Source of the DNA: Daldinia sp. FL1419
Taxonomy: Eukaryota > Ascomycota > Sordariomycetes > Xylariales > Hypoxylaceae
DNA length: 64,000 nucleotides
Reading direction: 5' to 3'
Assembly: GCA_025201765.1 (NCBI GenBank)
Contig: MU623381.1
Location: 62,001-126,000, forward strand
Below the pieces are notes generated by a model. That model saw nothing but the letters and a program-made list of their open reading frames with translations. It was not told where the DNA came from and made no database searches. Below are positions 46,552 to 59,145 of this stretch, one piece after another (position 1 is the stretch's first letter; each line of letters begins with the position of its first letter). Made by a program: the position numbers and the translations under genes.

Positions 46552-48107
46552 TTAAACCCCCAACGCAGCGTTAAACGCATCAGCAGCAGCCTGCCCGTCC
46601 AGCGAATCCGCCGCTTGAGCGCCCTCCTGGCACTGCGCCACCGTCGCCGCCGAGGCGCCGCACTTGCTCTGGAGCTGGCTGCAGATGAAGTCCGTGATGA
46701 CGGCGGGCTTGAGCGCGGACCCGTGGTTGAAGTCGGCGCTGTTGACGGGCGCAAACGCCTCCTCGTCCCCGCGGTCCTGCTGCTGGCCGAAGGAGATAGC
46801 CGGGGACCCGCAGGCTCCCGTGTCCACCGACTGGCGGCGCTTCTTGCCGTTCTGCGCTACGCATTGCTGCTGTTGCGCGTCGCAGTCCGAGACGCTGATC
46901 GTCTTGTCGCCGCCGTTGGCTGCGTTGGCACAGGCGTTCTTTTGCACGTCGCACGCGCGCTGGATGGCTGCGCCTTGGTTGAGGAATTCGGCGCCGTTGA
47001 CGGAGAAGGGCTTGTCGGCGGTGGAGCTGATTACGGGGACGGGGGCGGAGCCGACGCTGCCGGTGAAGGCGTTGACGTTGACGCCGGTGGTGGCGGTACC
47101 TCCGTTGCTGCTGTTGTTGTCATTGCCGGCGTTGTTGTTGTTATTGTTGTTGTTAGCGTTGTCGTTCGAAGAATCACCAGCGGAATCATCATCAGGCTCG
47201 CATCCATCGTCTTCGGCGTCGTCAGCGGCATTGCCAGCATCGTTGTTGCCAGCATTGTTATTGTTGCCAGTGTTGGCGTTGCCGCCGGCCGCAACAGCAG
47301 CATCAATCTCATCTGCGGTAGCATCCTCGACAAGGAGGTTCTGGGTGAAAATGCAACCCTCGGCGTCATCCTGGTCGTCACAAGTGTTACCAGCGCCAGT
47401 TGCATCTCCAGCATCACCAGGTGCAAAGGTTCCCGATTGAAGGGCGAGCTGAGGATCAGCGCCGATGGAGGCAAGCTGAACAGCCAGGTCGAGAGTGATC
47501 TGCTTGTTCAGAGCAGCGGCACCCTCGGAGGCGGGGTCCTGGTGCTGCTGAATGGCAGCAATCTCAGGGTTCTGCGCGGTCTCAGAAGTGCACAGGGCAG
47601 AGGCTAGACCGACTGAACCAGTGTTCCTTTCCTAGTCGATCTGTTAGATCCCATACAAGATAGCTACAAGTATAATACGTACAAGAGCACGGAAGATCAG
47701 CGCATTGGTCATGCCTTCGACGTCGTTGGCCGCCTTGGCGTTGGTGAAGGCCTGGTCGGCAACACGCTGTTGGAGACAGTCCAAGTCCTGGACCTGACCG
47801 GCACCCTGAGCCGCGGCCTTGTTTCCAAGGAGAGCGAAAACAGGGTCTTGGACCTGGTCAACGTTGTTTAGGTTTAAGGCTTGGCCAACACCCCTAAGGA
47901 ACTTTTCGTGGGAGTGCTCCTCTGCAGTTATGTTAGACTCGTTCTCTCGTATGTTTACTCGCCGGTGAACTCACGAGGAACCTCACGCCTAAACTTGGCG
48001 GATGCACCAATGGGAGCGTGGGTCTTCCTGAATAGCTTCACAGCATCAGGACGGGCAGATGCCACGCTCAAGAGCGCGAACAAAGCAGCACTAGTTTCAA
48101 CCTTCAT
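46552..48107 (-). CDS. Secreted Asn/Asp-rich fungal protein
   Basis: Three exons, 48107-47975, 47921-47683 and 47631-46552, give 483 residues. The signal peptide is MKVETSAALFALLSVASA with cleavage before RPDAV. The first half (EHSHEKFLRG, GNKAAAQGAGQVQDLDCLQQRVADQ, IFRALERNTGSVGLASALC, then ASIGADPQLALQSG and GCIFTQNLLVEDA) is a conserved fungal module. A long Asn/Asp/Ala/Gly linker (about residues 265-325) precedes a Cys-containing C-terminal module (CDVQKNAC, DCDAQQQQC, GACGSP, CSQLQSKCG). NGKKRRQS in the C-terminal half is a possible Kex2 processing site. I recall related proteins carrying the misleading name ribosomal protein s17; this is not ribosomal. Likely a wall-associated or extracellular protein, function unknown. 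Confidence 0.85.
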
Positions 48108-50557
48108 ATTGCCGGATTTTAGGTATTAACGATTGTTCGTAACTACGGAGATTGGTATCGTAAAAGCGTAAAAAAAGGCCCTGCCTAAGAATATTATTGC
48201 CGAAGCTCAAAAGTAAAGAACGTTGGAATAAACGAAAAGAAGATTAGTTCCCAGAACTAGAAAGAACGTAACAGGGTCAGAAGGCGGTGCTGTCGTCGGA
48301 TGAGCAAGAAAAGAAGAGGAAGAGAAACATTCGTATCGGTATAGGGAATGTTATGTCCCTATATAAGTGGCATTGAACGGTAGAAGTCGTATCATGGACG
48401 CCAAGAACGGGGCCCTTGGCTAAGGGTATACGGATTTGATGAAGCTCTAGCGTGGTATGCCGGGGGGCAGGCATTCTCCTGTCGCCAAGAAACGTCCAAA
48501 CTAAGTGTCTCACCAGAAGAGGGTATATCGACCCTGGCTCCATAGATCTAATCGCGCTCAAGATGAGATGTTGGACTGGAGAAGAAACACCATCGTTCCC
48601 AATCTAGAATAAGGGACTAGGACTAGGATAGCTCGCATCGGCTCGAGTAGAAGCCGGAGGGAATTGAGCTGTCAAGGGTTGGGACGAAATACTTTGCACA
48701 TTGACATTTTACGTAGTTGGTTGTACGCAAGAGATCAGACCCAGGATGGCCATCTTCTATGCTGGGTTCCAGGGCCGGCGAGCCGTTTGTGATAATTTGC
48801 GAGCGGCTGTCAACAACAACAGCAACAACAACAACAAAAAAAAAAAAAAAAAAGCAGATCAATAAGCCTTGTCATCATCAGCTCATCCAACCTAGCGTAC
48901 AGGGGAAATTTCCCATCTCGGGTAGCCAATTAACATTAACAACAGCGATGCCTGTGTCAAGCCGACCAGGAGCTCCTAAGAGCTGGGGGCTAAGTGAGCG
49001 CGATAACACTCATTTTCGGGTTTGAGACCGACGAAAGTTGGGATGAGACTGACTATCCAACCTGAAGTGTCTCAAAGTGGTCGAGCCGCGTCCGGGGGGT
49101 CAACAGGGGTTATGATTGGTTGGGTTAACATAGCTTCACACGAGAGAGAAGGGGGGGGAACCCCCTGGCGCCACTTGGATCGCCTCAAGCCTTGGAAACT
49201 CCACACGATTCTGGGACGTCGACGTCTGGAAATCAACAACTGGTATTTTACTAGGTATTTATTTATACGAGCGAATATAAAGTCTGTTCTCACAACCTTG
49301 ATGTCGTGTGGTTATCAAGGGCCTACGACGGGGGTTTTTATCTCGTCCATATACGTATATAGATTATAGATCTTCAAAAAAAATTTAAAATAAAATAAAA
49401 TAAATGAACCCATTTCCGAATTCATTTCAAAAGAGCTACGACGTCGACTGATCCCAGATCGTATATTGATAATTGAGTAAATTGACCCGGGAAAGTATAA
49501 CATGAAATCCTCGTAAGGGGATATTCCTATATCTCTTAACCCAGGACTTATATATTGAGTAACTCCTAAATAGCACCAATTTAGATATTCGAAATTACTT
49601 ACGATATCAACACGTTATCCGACATCGTCAAAGGTGCCTATGCAAACACTTTAACGTCCTCAACAACTACATGATAATCAATCTTTCCCCTGTGACGACG
49701 CCAAGTCCAAGAACTTATATTACCGCCCGGCAATGATGTCCTCCGGGGTACGGCGAATCTTAGAATAATAAATAAAGCTCCATCCGTAGGGCCATTGACT
49801 CCTACATAATCTCGCACCAATGCCGTTTCCTGGGTCCTCCCCGCATTGAATACCCTGGGCCGCTTTAATGTATGGCATAAGGATGGTGCGCGTAGTTCGT
49901 TCGCCTGGTCGGCCGGTGGGATTAATCGATTGATTGATCGCCTCTTGGTTGTCTCATCCGAACGGGCCTCGCGGCTCTTACGTGGGCTGCGCGCCATTAA
50001 TCATATTATAATAATCTGATCATTAAGGCTCGTAGGGGAAATCTACAATGCCAATGCCGGGCATAACATAAATTTGTACGACGTCGTTTCGTGTAGTTGT
50101 GTATATATAGCATCAACAATCCGCATAACTCCTCTAGTCCTCACTCAATGAACGTTTCGGCTGTTCTCCTCCGTCAGTATTGGGTTGGATAGCTGGACAT
50201 ATAAGATGGCACGGCGGGAGCCTAGATACTGTCGTATGCAATAGCTAGCTGCAAGAGTTAATATAACATGCCGCTCAAGTAAAATCAGTATGTATGACGG
50301 ACACAAGGATAACAAGAAGTGATGATGCTTTTCTTAATCTGGACAAAGTTTCGAATAGTTTATACATATACCGGCCACGCCAAAGGTCAGAGGAAACTTT
50401 CTAAAGAACAGCCATTTGAACCTCTCGCACACAGCGTAAAAAAAAGAAAGATCTTGCCATTACGTCTATCGAATGAGGCACGACCCGCCGCCAGTCTAGT
50501 ATAGTAGTTGGTCGATTTGGGATAATTGTACAGCATGCGCGCTTTGTTTTTTTTTCT
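48108..50557. other. Intergenic region
   Basis: About 2.4 kb. Contains a CAA/poly-A tract at 48811-48853 and an AAAAT array near 49385-49403. A minus-strand frame of 119 codons at 49638-49997 is basic at its N-terminus, but I do not recognise it and do not call it. No other gene signal. Confidence 0.45.
48811..48853 (+). repeat. CAA microsatellite passing into poly-A
   Basis: CAA repeats with one AGC interruption run into a stretch of 18 A. A poly-A end might mark an old retroposed fragment, but no target duplication is visible. Confidence 0.8.
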
Positions 50558-51495
50558 CTAACCGATAACCAACTTGTCTTCCTCGGGGAACTCGTACGAC
50601 GGGATCTCGAGGTTGAGCGGCGCCGGTCCTTTCCTTATACGTCCAGAGATGTCGTAGTGCGATCCGTGGCACGGGCAGAACCACCCGCCGAAGTCTCCCG
50701 CCTCGCCGATCGGTACACAACCCAGATGCGTGCAGACACCTGTGATAGAAAATCAATCGTTAGCTTTTATGCCCCGTAGAAATCCCAGCTGCATAGCCAG
50801 ATCATCTAGTTATCGTCGTGTAGCACTGGAGTGAACAAAGAATAAAAGTAGTCGTACCCAACATGACTAGCCACTCGGGCTTCTGAACACGATCCTCGTC
50901 GGCTTGGGGATCTCGCAGCGAAGCGACGTTGACCGAGTTCGCCTCGTTGATCTCGTCTTCGGTACGGTGTCGGATGAACACGGGCTTTCCTCGCCACTTG
51001 ATGATGACGTTCTTTCCTTCGGGGATAGCGTTGAGGTCGACCTCGACCTTGGCCATGGCCAAAACGTCGGCGGATGCGGACATGTTCTTTAAGAATTCTA
51101 CACCACAAACGAGTCAACATCACATAACTTAATTTATAACTAGACCTCCGTCGTAGCCGTAGTAATTAAACCCCGGGATACAGAACTCCGGGATACAGGC
51201 GTGCAGCGAGCGTACCTTGGACAGTAGACTTGGCACCGGCAGCGGTAATAGCACCCATGGTTCCGACCATGAAGTACTGGAAGAGCAGGTTCGTATTGGA
51301 GCTACCCTTGGCCATGTAGTGGCTGAAGTCGGGGATCTTGGTGGACTTAGGCTCGCCCTTGAACGGGCTGGAATAAGAACCCGCGGCATCGTTAAGCTGG
51401 GTAGTCGTGCTCAAGGCGCGGGCGGCATTTACACGGCTGCAAGATCTTGCTACTCCCCGCGCGAGCGTGCGGGACGCAATCATCAGAGGCGCCAT
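50558..51495 (-). CDS. RIP1: Rieske iron-sulfur subunit of cytochrome bc1 complex
   Basis: Three exons, 51495-51216, 51097-50858 and 50739-50558, give 233 residues. The N-terminus (MAPLMIASRTLARGVARSCSR) is a mitochondrial presequence. After KIPDFSHYM comes the membrane anchor (FQYFMVGTMGAITAAGA), then the soluble domain. The 2Fe-2S ligand boxes are CTHLGC and CPCHGS, with the disulfide cysteines included. The subunit moves electrons from ubiquinol to cytochrome c1 in respiratory complex III of the inner membrane. The third exon begins just before VCTHLGC, so this splice is essential for function. The frame runs open upstream of 51495, but the presequence fixes the start. Confidence 0.95.
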
Positions 51496-52227
51496 GGCGT
51501 TATGGACGAGGTCAATTGGTCCGACGTCGTGTCGTGCGTGGGAATTATCGTTAAGAAAAGGTTGAGGTCTTTTTTTTTGTTTTTTTTGTAAGTGATAATC
51601 GAAAGACTTCGGTAATGTTTCCAAGCTAACGTGGTTCTGCGAACGTCCCGTAATTGGCCTCAGGCAGGAAAAATTCAAGAGCTGCGAAATTCCTATCCAA
51701 TGATTGGTTCAATTCTTCGGGTTAGCCCGATAATCTTCCATGAGTAAGCAGAAATAAAAGTCATGTGATCTCAGATTGACATATAACGAGTTACATGCAC
51801 GTAAGTGACGTCGCTAAACAACCCCGGTTATAGGTGGATTTACCTAATGGTAGGTACATACATAGTACCTAGGTAGAAGACCATAAGAAGAGGTATTGTA
51901 CCGGGTACCTCTTTTACCCACCTCTAACATGTAAGACTTATATCTATTCCATCAAGCTTCCGATATGTAGGTAGGTATTTATATTGAAGACGCGAGCTGT
52001 TATCGGGAGCAACATATCATCTGTACTGTACCCTCATACCTTGCACTAAATACAAAAAAGAGGCTTGTATATAACAATAAGCCCACTATATCGTATCAGT
52101 CATGTTTACCTTACCTATAACGCCTAACCTGCAAACCCTTTAACTCACTAATACACCAACCACCACCGCCCCCCCTTTGGTTTGACTATACATGCTAGTT
52201 CCGTACGCGTGGATAGGAACGAACATT
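51496..52227. other. Intergenic region
   Basis: Promoter of RIP1 and 3' flank of DDB1. Contains a poly-T tract near 51570-51590 and AGGTACC tracts at about 51850-51880 and 51905. No gene. Confidence 0.55.
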
Positions 52228-55200
52228 CTAGTGGATTCGTTTTAACTCCTCGACAAGGTTCCGCATGGACTCTACGTCGGGACCTAATCCGGCACATATT
52301 TCCTCTTGTATCTTCTCGTCAATGTCCAAAAATCGCTCGAGGAACTCTCCGTCGATAAAGCGGAACGGTCCGTCTGTCTCGCGCTCTTGGTTTCTGAAAG
52401 ATCTGTATTTGGTGAATAGTATATTACCTGTAGTCTCCACGACCTCCGCAAGTCTGCCCTGGAATCGAATCAACAAATCTTGATACGACGGTGCAATGGT
52501 TCCAAACAAGTAAACACCCCCCTCGACCTACAATTCCTGTTGTTAGCAATAAGACACTACATGTATCCAAACCATAATATAGCTTACCGTTCCGAGAAAC
52601 GCGCGCGGGACAACCACCGCGTTCTCGCTAGCGTCCACTGCGACCTTTCGGATCTTATTGACCATCTCGCCGAGGTTGATCTCACTCGTAACCTCCATAC
52701 GGCGCTTGTCTTCTAACGTGACACCGGCCAGGTTTCGTCTGAGTACCAGTAGGTTTCCCTCCGCATCCGACTCCAGCCACGATTCCTGATCTATGTGGCA
52801 TATTGCGGTAGACCATAGTGCTTGATAATGTCTGGCGATTTCCACAAGCTTGGCCGCTTGGCCGTTAGCAGCTGGAATATATTCAACTAGCGTCATGGAT
52901 TTCATCAGGTCAGCGACCGCGATGATGTTACCCTCTACGGCTAGGTCGACAGGATAAGCAGCTGGTCGATATGATGCCACTTTCTTCAAATCTACTGAAG
53001 TCGATGACATCTCGTTATACGAGTACAATATAACCGTCTTCGCTAAAGCAGCAACGATAAGATTCCCCATAACAACTAAACATCTGCAGGCGCCTCTGAG
53101 ATCTTTACTGCTGATAAGGTAGGGGGCCCTTTCGCTGTCGACACCGATAACTAGAATTCTGCCTCTGGTATAGTGTTCCGCTAAAGTGCCTTCGGGTGCG
53201 TCGAGGAATGAAGTGCCAACCAGGAATCGTTCAACCAGGTTCCCAAAGGAGTCAGAGAGCTCCGCTCGGATAACAGTCTCAGCCACTTCTGTCCGCGACC
53301 AGCTTCCTAGAGGAATAGCCTTTCCGAGTTGTTTGAAAGCGACTTCGTCCACCAACCTAAACCAACTGGTGATAACCTCCGCGTTGTCCTTAATTTCCCT
53401 CTGTATACAGCCCAGACCGAAGGCCCGCTCGCTGCGGGAATAGGCTATGCGACGAATGGTCTCTCCCATTGGTAACGTCTGTACATGTGTTCGCCGCTCT
53501 GTATCTATTTGTGAAATTTTGATTTCCTTCTCCGTTGCAACTGCGATAGAATCCGGGAAGGCCTCAGCATCGAATGGGCACACACATGTTGCATCATCGG
53601 CCGTTACTGCCGAATATACTATTCTGCCCTCGGCCGCGTAAATCATGCTGGGATGCTCACTTGTAGCAAACACGTTGTAGATCCCCTCGGACCGGGGGAT
53701 TAAATGCAACCCAGCCTGTCGGGTTCCTAGAACAACACTCTTCCTTCCAGAAAGAGAAAAGTCTGCTTTGGATACGTGAAAGGTAATGACAAATCCATCC
53801 TCCATAGCTACGAGTAAAGTAGGTCCAGCTAAATTCGGAGGAAGAATTTGTGCCAGTGCTATGTTGCGCGGTATAGAGGCGTTGTTCTCTTTTCGCCGCA
53901 AGCGCTCCGCGTGGATGGACTGTAGCGTTTTTAAGTCAATAATAGATATTGCACCGGATTTCCAGAATCCGACGACGCCGATAGAGGGGTATTCTGGAGG
54001 CAGATGTACACAGGCAACCTGGTCTTTATCCTCTAGATCATTATGTCCAACCCGAATTAAATCTTGTTCGATTTTCAGGGACAGAAGAACCGATCCGTTA
54101 ACAGAGAGTAAGACCCACTCGTCATTTGCCGATACATTTGTTATAAGCCCTTCAGCAGGCCTCCACGTCGATACAACAATACCGCTTTGTAGATCCACAA
54201 GTAACGCACTACTCGTCGTGACCTGGAGTATTCGACCATCTGTGAGATTGCGTGCCAGTAGCGTCTGCTCATCAAATATCATTCCTCCGATTTGTTGGAT
54301 TTCTTCCACCTCGCCGCTAGTTGTAAATTTAAATATGCGAGTTTCAGTTAAGAAGGAAACAACCAATATATCGGTTTTGGGCGCCCCATAGGATTTAAGA
54401 GGAAACAAGGCTCGGACATTCTCCATATCAGGAATTACACCGGTATCGTCTAATCCAACGCCACTTCGTACACTCCGGAGGCTCCCGTCCTTGTGAGAAC
54501 CACTGCCGGTCACAATCCTCGCTTGACCAGAGGAGTATTCGTTGGTGGTCTGTCCCTCGCCTTCGCGATTGCCCATATCCATGATGTTGAGATCCAAAAT
54601 AGGGGAAATGCTATTCAAAGTTTGCATTAAATGTAATGACTTCTCTTCAAGGTTGACATGGAAAACTTGTGAATCCCCGTATTGAGATCCGACAAACAGG
54701 ACATTGTCACCCATGTAAACAAGGGTATATGCTCTCGAAGTCTCTCCGATCTTGGTCATTTCCAAGCCGGTTACAGCAGGCCCGTCGAGGAGAATTTTGA
54801 GAAGCCACATGGCTCCATAATCATCACCAATCAAGTAATGCGAAACATCGTACTCAGTCCAAGCTACGAAGATGGAAGATTCTTTCAACGGCGCTTCGAC
54901 TTTTTTCTTCGCGGCATCATCATAATAGAGTAGCCTAGTCTCTCCGACAACTATCAATCCACCTAGTTGAGCTCGTGCAGTAGATGCATTTCGTATTATG
55001 TACCGCTTTTGGTCTTCTTCCCCTTTACCAACTGGTATTAGAATTCGTGCACCGGGATCTGGAATTTCCAAACGATCAACTTGGTCTCGAAGTTCGAATC
55101 TAGAAACTTCTGTGTTCTTGTCGTCGGCTGTGAGACGATATGTGACGAGTTGAGAGTCGGGTACATCGGTTCGGGTCTGATAGAGGAACGCGACCTTTGG

Positions 55201-55797
55201 GTGCCCAGTCTCGACATGGAGAAAAGTTGCGGCTTTGATAAAAAGCTCCGATACTCGTACTTGGTCCATCCAGTGAAGGTTCTGTCTCTTGCTTTTCACA
55301 GTGTGCATGCGTAGTACATTAATAACTCCCTCCCAAAGGAAGACCACCATAAATCGCCCTGTCGGGTCCACAGCGCATAGATCCTGGCTCTGGGAATCAC
55401 GCATATTCTTTTCGTGGATGTCAAAGAATGAATCCACCGTTTCTAATCTTCCAGACGTAGTGTTCCATCCTAGCGTGAAGTAATGAAATCTTTCAGTGCC
55501 AACAAATACCAACTCGGTCTTGGTATCTCGAGGTTGGAGCTTCTGTAGGATGGTGATGGTGCCATTTACTCGTTTTGTATCGGTGTGCACCAAGGTGCCA
55601 GATTCGTGAAGCTTCCATATCTCTAGACGGTTTGTTTTACTGTTAAACTAGAATCAGCATTGATACCACCAATGTAGTATCTATTTGTTCAGGCGGACCC
55701 ACGCAATAATCAAGCACTCATCCTCACCAGGGAACAGGTTGACGCGCAGTGCGTGTCGCACGCTGTTAGGCCGATGAATAGGCGCTATGTATGACAT
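52228..55797 (-). CDS. DDB1: DNA damage-binding protein 1 (DDB1)
   Basis: Three exons, 55797-55703, 55639-52588 and 52527-52228, give 1148 residues, matching the usual length of about 1140. The first exon encodes MSYIAPIHRPNSVRHAL and ends LIIA; splicing to KTNRLEIWKL gives the standard DDB1 opening. The three beta-propellers run through FLGT and VEGGVYLFGTIAPSYQDLL, ending in the helical tail (FLERFLDIDEKIQEEI, VEELKRIH). DDB1 is the adaptor that links substrate receptors to CUL4 ubiquitin ligases, acting in nucleotide excision repair, replication and chromatin control; in Neurospora it is also needed for DNA methylation. Introns are about 63 and 60 nt. Confidence 0.94.
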
Positions 55798-57014
55798 TTT
55801 TGCAAAATTTGCATTGTTTGCAAGAGCTAAAACATGAAAAGACGTGGGGGAGGGGAATCAATTATTAGGTTAGGCACTTTGAAGTTGATTTTGGAAGCTT
55901 TGGAGGCTTCCAATAACAATTACAAAGATGATGTATATGTCCGGCAATAAGCAGCCACGCCGCGGGGATTGGAGATAAGCGATAAAGCTTGAATGTGGGT
56001 CCGGCGACCCCTACTGCCTTACCTAGCGCCACGCTAAGTGGAGGGGCACCTAAACATAGACACAGCTCTTGAACTAAATAACTGCGGTTAGCCAATATAA
56101 ACTTACCTACGTATTTCCAGTTCCTCCAGCATATTTCCGAATGCTTCCAGCGTACACGCCTATAATGGGAGAGAATGAAAATTTGTGGGAGAACACGAAA
56201 GCATTAGACCAACCTACCGAGTTGAGATACCAACCTCGATTACCAACACGTATGTATTATGGCGGAAATTGGGCGAACACCTATGGCACATCTATATATG
56301 TATATGAATAACGGCTATAAGTAAACTTCACAATAACTAACTCAAGCAATAATTATCAATCAGTGTTTGGGTTATTGGTAGGTACCTAGTTGGGTTTAAG
56401 AAGTTCTACCGCGGTGGGTTATAGGTTAGGTGGATGAAGCTCAAGAAGGATAAACGATAATCGACCAACGAATCAGCCATCTAAACCATAACTTAAATCC
56501 AATGTATCTAAATATAAGTCATCACGCTCTTAGATTTCGGGGCCAGGTGATTTAAAATGCTTTATTGGATCATTTAAGTACTGGTCTAGAGAAAAGGGGC
56601 TATTGTTGGAAGCCGTCAAGTTTATTAGTTCTTCTTCAACATAAATTGTCCCGAGGGCTTTTGCTCAAGTGGTATGAATTACACTCCTAAGTATGCAAAT
56701 TGTGCGAGGGGTTGATCCCTTCAGTCACACATGTCTATCAAGTCGTCCAACTATTCTTATACGTCAAACTGGGTCCTCGGACTTCAGGCCGTCTTGAGTT
56801 AAGAGTTCCCCTTTAAATTGTACTACCCACAACGCTGGCCCAACACAGACGAAGAACTCTCCCATCCTCCCGGGGCACATGCCCGAAACCAAACCTCCGG
56901 AAACGTTAGTTAGGTAGCTATTTTCACAAAGTTCTGATTCGGGACGGGTTCTAGAATGAAGTAGATATAGGGCTGGGCGCCTGTCAGCTTACCAGGTAAT
57001 TGAATTGATCCATG
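55798..57014. other. Intergenic region
   Basis: Promoter of DDB1 on the left. On the right, 56830-57014 may hold further decayed sequence of the gluconolactonase-like gene (minus-strand frame reading CPGRMGEFFV). No intact gene. Confidence 0.45.
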
Positions 57015-57981
57015 TGCTATGCCTGTCATATTCCACATCTCGATGCTGTCTCCACATACAGCCTATATATTATTGAAACGGTCGCATCTTAGGAAAGTAG
57101 GTGCTCCCCTTTTGGCATGGGCGAAGAGACGCTTGTCGATTAGGATGGGAAAGCTACCCAGGTACCTAATGGTGAACGCGTATATAGCGGCAGAACTATA
57201 GATCTATTAGCTACAATAAAAGTTATACTATGGTCATCGAGGGTAGAGTAGGTAGTAGTAGTGACGTGGATGGGTACCTTGTAGGGTCTACTTTTCCGTT
57301 AGGTTGAAGTGCGCCCGCATCAGCAACGTACAACGTCCCACCAGTAAGGCTTATAGTTATACCCATGGGTTTCTTGATTCCATCTGCAACGACGCGTAGA
57401 ATCCCAGAGGTGGCGCCGAAATAATATACGAGGTTAGGCAATACCGGTGGAGGTCTGAAGCCACTCTCGTAACCTAAGGAGGAATCCGTGAACCATATAC
57501 CACCGTTCTCATCCAAAATAAGGTCCTGGATCGAATTGAAGGGCTTGTTGAAATGTTTCATTACAAGAGCAACCGGCTTGCGTTGTTCTGAATTTACATA
57601 GGCTATTCCGCCGGAAGCAGGTACACGCGAGCCATGGGTCCAGAATAACATTCCTTTACCACAAAAATACATACCTGATAGCGGATTTGCTTGGCCAGAC
57701 GATTGTCGTATCCGCCACCGCACCTCCGTGATTAAGCCACTGGCATTCCGCGTGAACGATATAGTGGTTGTATTGGCTACCATCCTTTCATCGGCAGTCC
57801 CTATAGTGCTTGACCGACAATAAAGTATATCTTTTTCTGATATGTACAGACAACCGTTGCGGAACAACTCTACGCCATCCGTGTCTGCTGATGAGAGCAA
57901 GCGGGCGTATTCGAACGTTGGGCCGCATAGCGTATTAAAGATAGGATTATACTGGTTAACGATAATACGGTACGGTCTCAA
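57015..57981 (-). pseudogene. Decayed gluconolactonase/SMP-30-like gene
   Basis: Minus-strand segment encoding a six-bladed-propeller lactonase relative: PFNSIQDLILDENGGIWFTDSSLGYESGFRPPPVLPN, split by me at family landmarks NSIQDL, WFTDSSLGYESG, RPPPVLPN, then VADGIKKPMGI and LYVADAGA. An 82-nt intron (57277-57196) restores AIYAF and FPILIDKRLFAHA in frame. A TAG at 57065-57063 then interrupts the frame, although homology-like sequence (AVCGDSIEMWN) continues beyond it. No ATG-started N-terminus or signal peptide was found; the frame opens with TTG. The conserved N-terminal HEAGVY-type region is also altered. A working enzyme of this family would hydrolyse sugar lactones. I read this as a pseudogene; an unseen extra intron or readthrough is the alternative. 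Confidence 0.68.
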
Positions 57982-58805
57982 TTTTTGTGCGCTATATACA
58001 AACGGATGAGCAATTTTTTAAGGGATACGTCGCCGAAGGTGGTGGACTCACACTCTTGATCCACGTTCCGGGAAAGGGCTAACTTTCTATAGATAATTTA
58101 GCATTGCAGCTTATGGTAGGATATAACGAAATATTAAATACTTGGATATCCTGGTTTTTGGCGTAGCGAACACGCCTTTTCGTTTTGTTTTCCATTTGGT
58201 ATTGATATTGGCGTTGACAGTAGGCCTAACTTTTTCCTACAAATATGAAGTGATGTGAAATAAATGGTTTATCTAATGAACGAAATATATTATGAAAGTT
58301 GCCTAGGTGTGGGCGAATTTATATCGTATTGGTATGTGTAACTCTGTCCAGGCAGCTCAAAGGGACTTGCCGTAAGAAGGTAGATGGTTAAGGCGTAAGG
58401 TGAGAATGACCTGATACCTACCATCTTCTCCTTCCATTGCCTAACACACATTTTAATGTCACAACGCGCTAGGACGGAAAGCCAAGCCTTGATGTGCCTT
58501 AAACCGGCTTTTGCTTACTCAAGATGTACGAGCCGTACATTGTGTTGGACGCTCCTAACACGGGAAAGGGGTGTTGCGATCAATAATTTAACGATTACCT
58601 ACCTAGGTACCTAGGTAAGTAATATTCGAGCACGCTAATCGTAAGCTACAAGTGCCTCGCGTATATCACGTAAAGACTTCATATGAAATTGAGGACTTTT
58701 CAAATGATGTCAAAGCCCCTTCTCAGGTTGCCTGCTTCTCATTGTAGCAACGTCTAATATGTACAATTGACCAAGACCCGGACCGGTTGAATCACATGAC
58801 CAAAT
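57982..58805. other. Intergenic region
   Basis: Contains a CTACCTAGGTACCTAGGTAAG tract at about 58596-58617. No coding signal. An upstream exon of the lactonase-like gene was looked for here and not found. Confidence 0.5.
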
Positions 58806-59145
58806 CTAATGCTTCGCTGCCTTCTCGTCCGCATCAGCTTGCTTCAAGAAGTTCCTACTATGGTTAGCAATGGCTCTAGTTCGTCGCGGGATGTCCGGGG
58901 TAGCGCACTGGATGAAGTCGGCCTCATCGGGGCTGGAGGCGTTGATGGGGGGTGTCTGAGGGGTCTTCTTGCTGCCGCCGCTGAATCCGACGTAGCTGCC
59001 GGTGAAGAGAGTAGCGAGAACACCCATCGCGAGCTAGAGATGGTAAGGTAAATTAGCACGTTGATATTAACTGTAGTTGAGATGTATTGCGACCCACGTA
59101 ATGGGAGCCGATCTGACGGCCGAAGATATTGTACATAGCAACCAT
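58806..59145 (-). CDS. ATP19: Mitochondrial ATP synthase subunit k
   Basis: Three exons, 59145-59098, 59033-58909 and 58854-58806, give 73 residues. The protein starts MVAMYNIFGRQIGSHY, has one membrane span (LAMGVLATLFTGSYVGF), then GGSKK and PPINASSPDEADFIQ, and ends FLKQADADEKAAKH. This matches fungal subunit k (Atp19), a small dimer-associated subunit of the inner-membrane F1Fo ATP synthase. The second intron is 54 nt with TGCTAAC branch site and is also open in frame, so an unspliced product would carry 18 extra residues; the spliced form fits the family. It is divergent from the MTP18-like gene. Confidence 0.9.

Noticed and set aside
46615..47607. 330-codon plus-strand frame, Val/Gly-rich
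   Set aside because: Antisense to exon 3 of the secreted Asn-rich protein, whose splice sites and signal peptide are convincing.
49638..49997. 119-codon minus-strand frame, basic N-terminus
   Set aside because: No recognised family and no supporting splice or context evidence; kept only as a possibility.
57019..57201. 60-codon plus-strand frame
   Set aside because: Shadow of the second exon of the gluconolactonase-like pseudogene on the minus strand.
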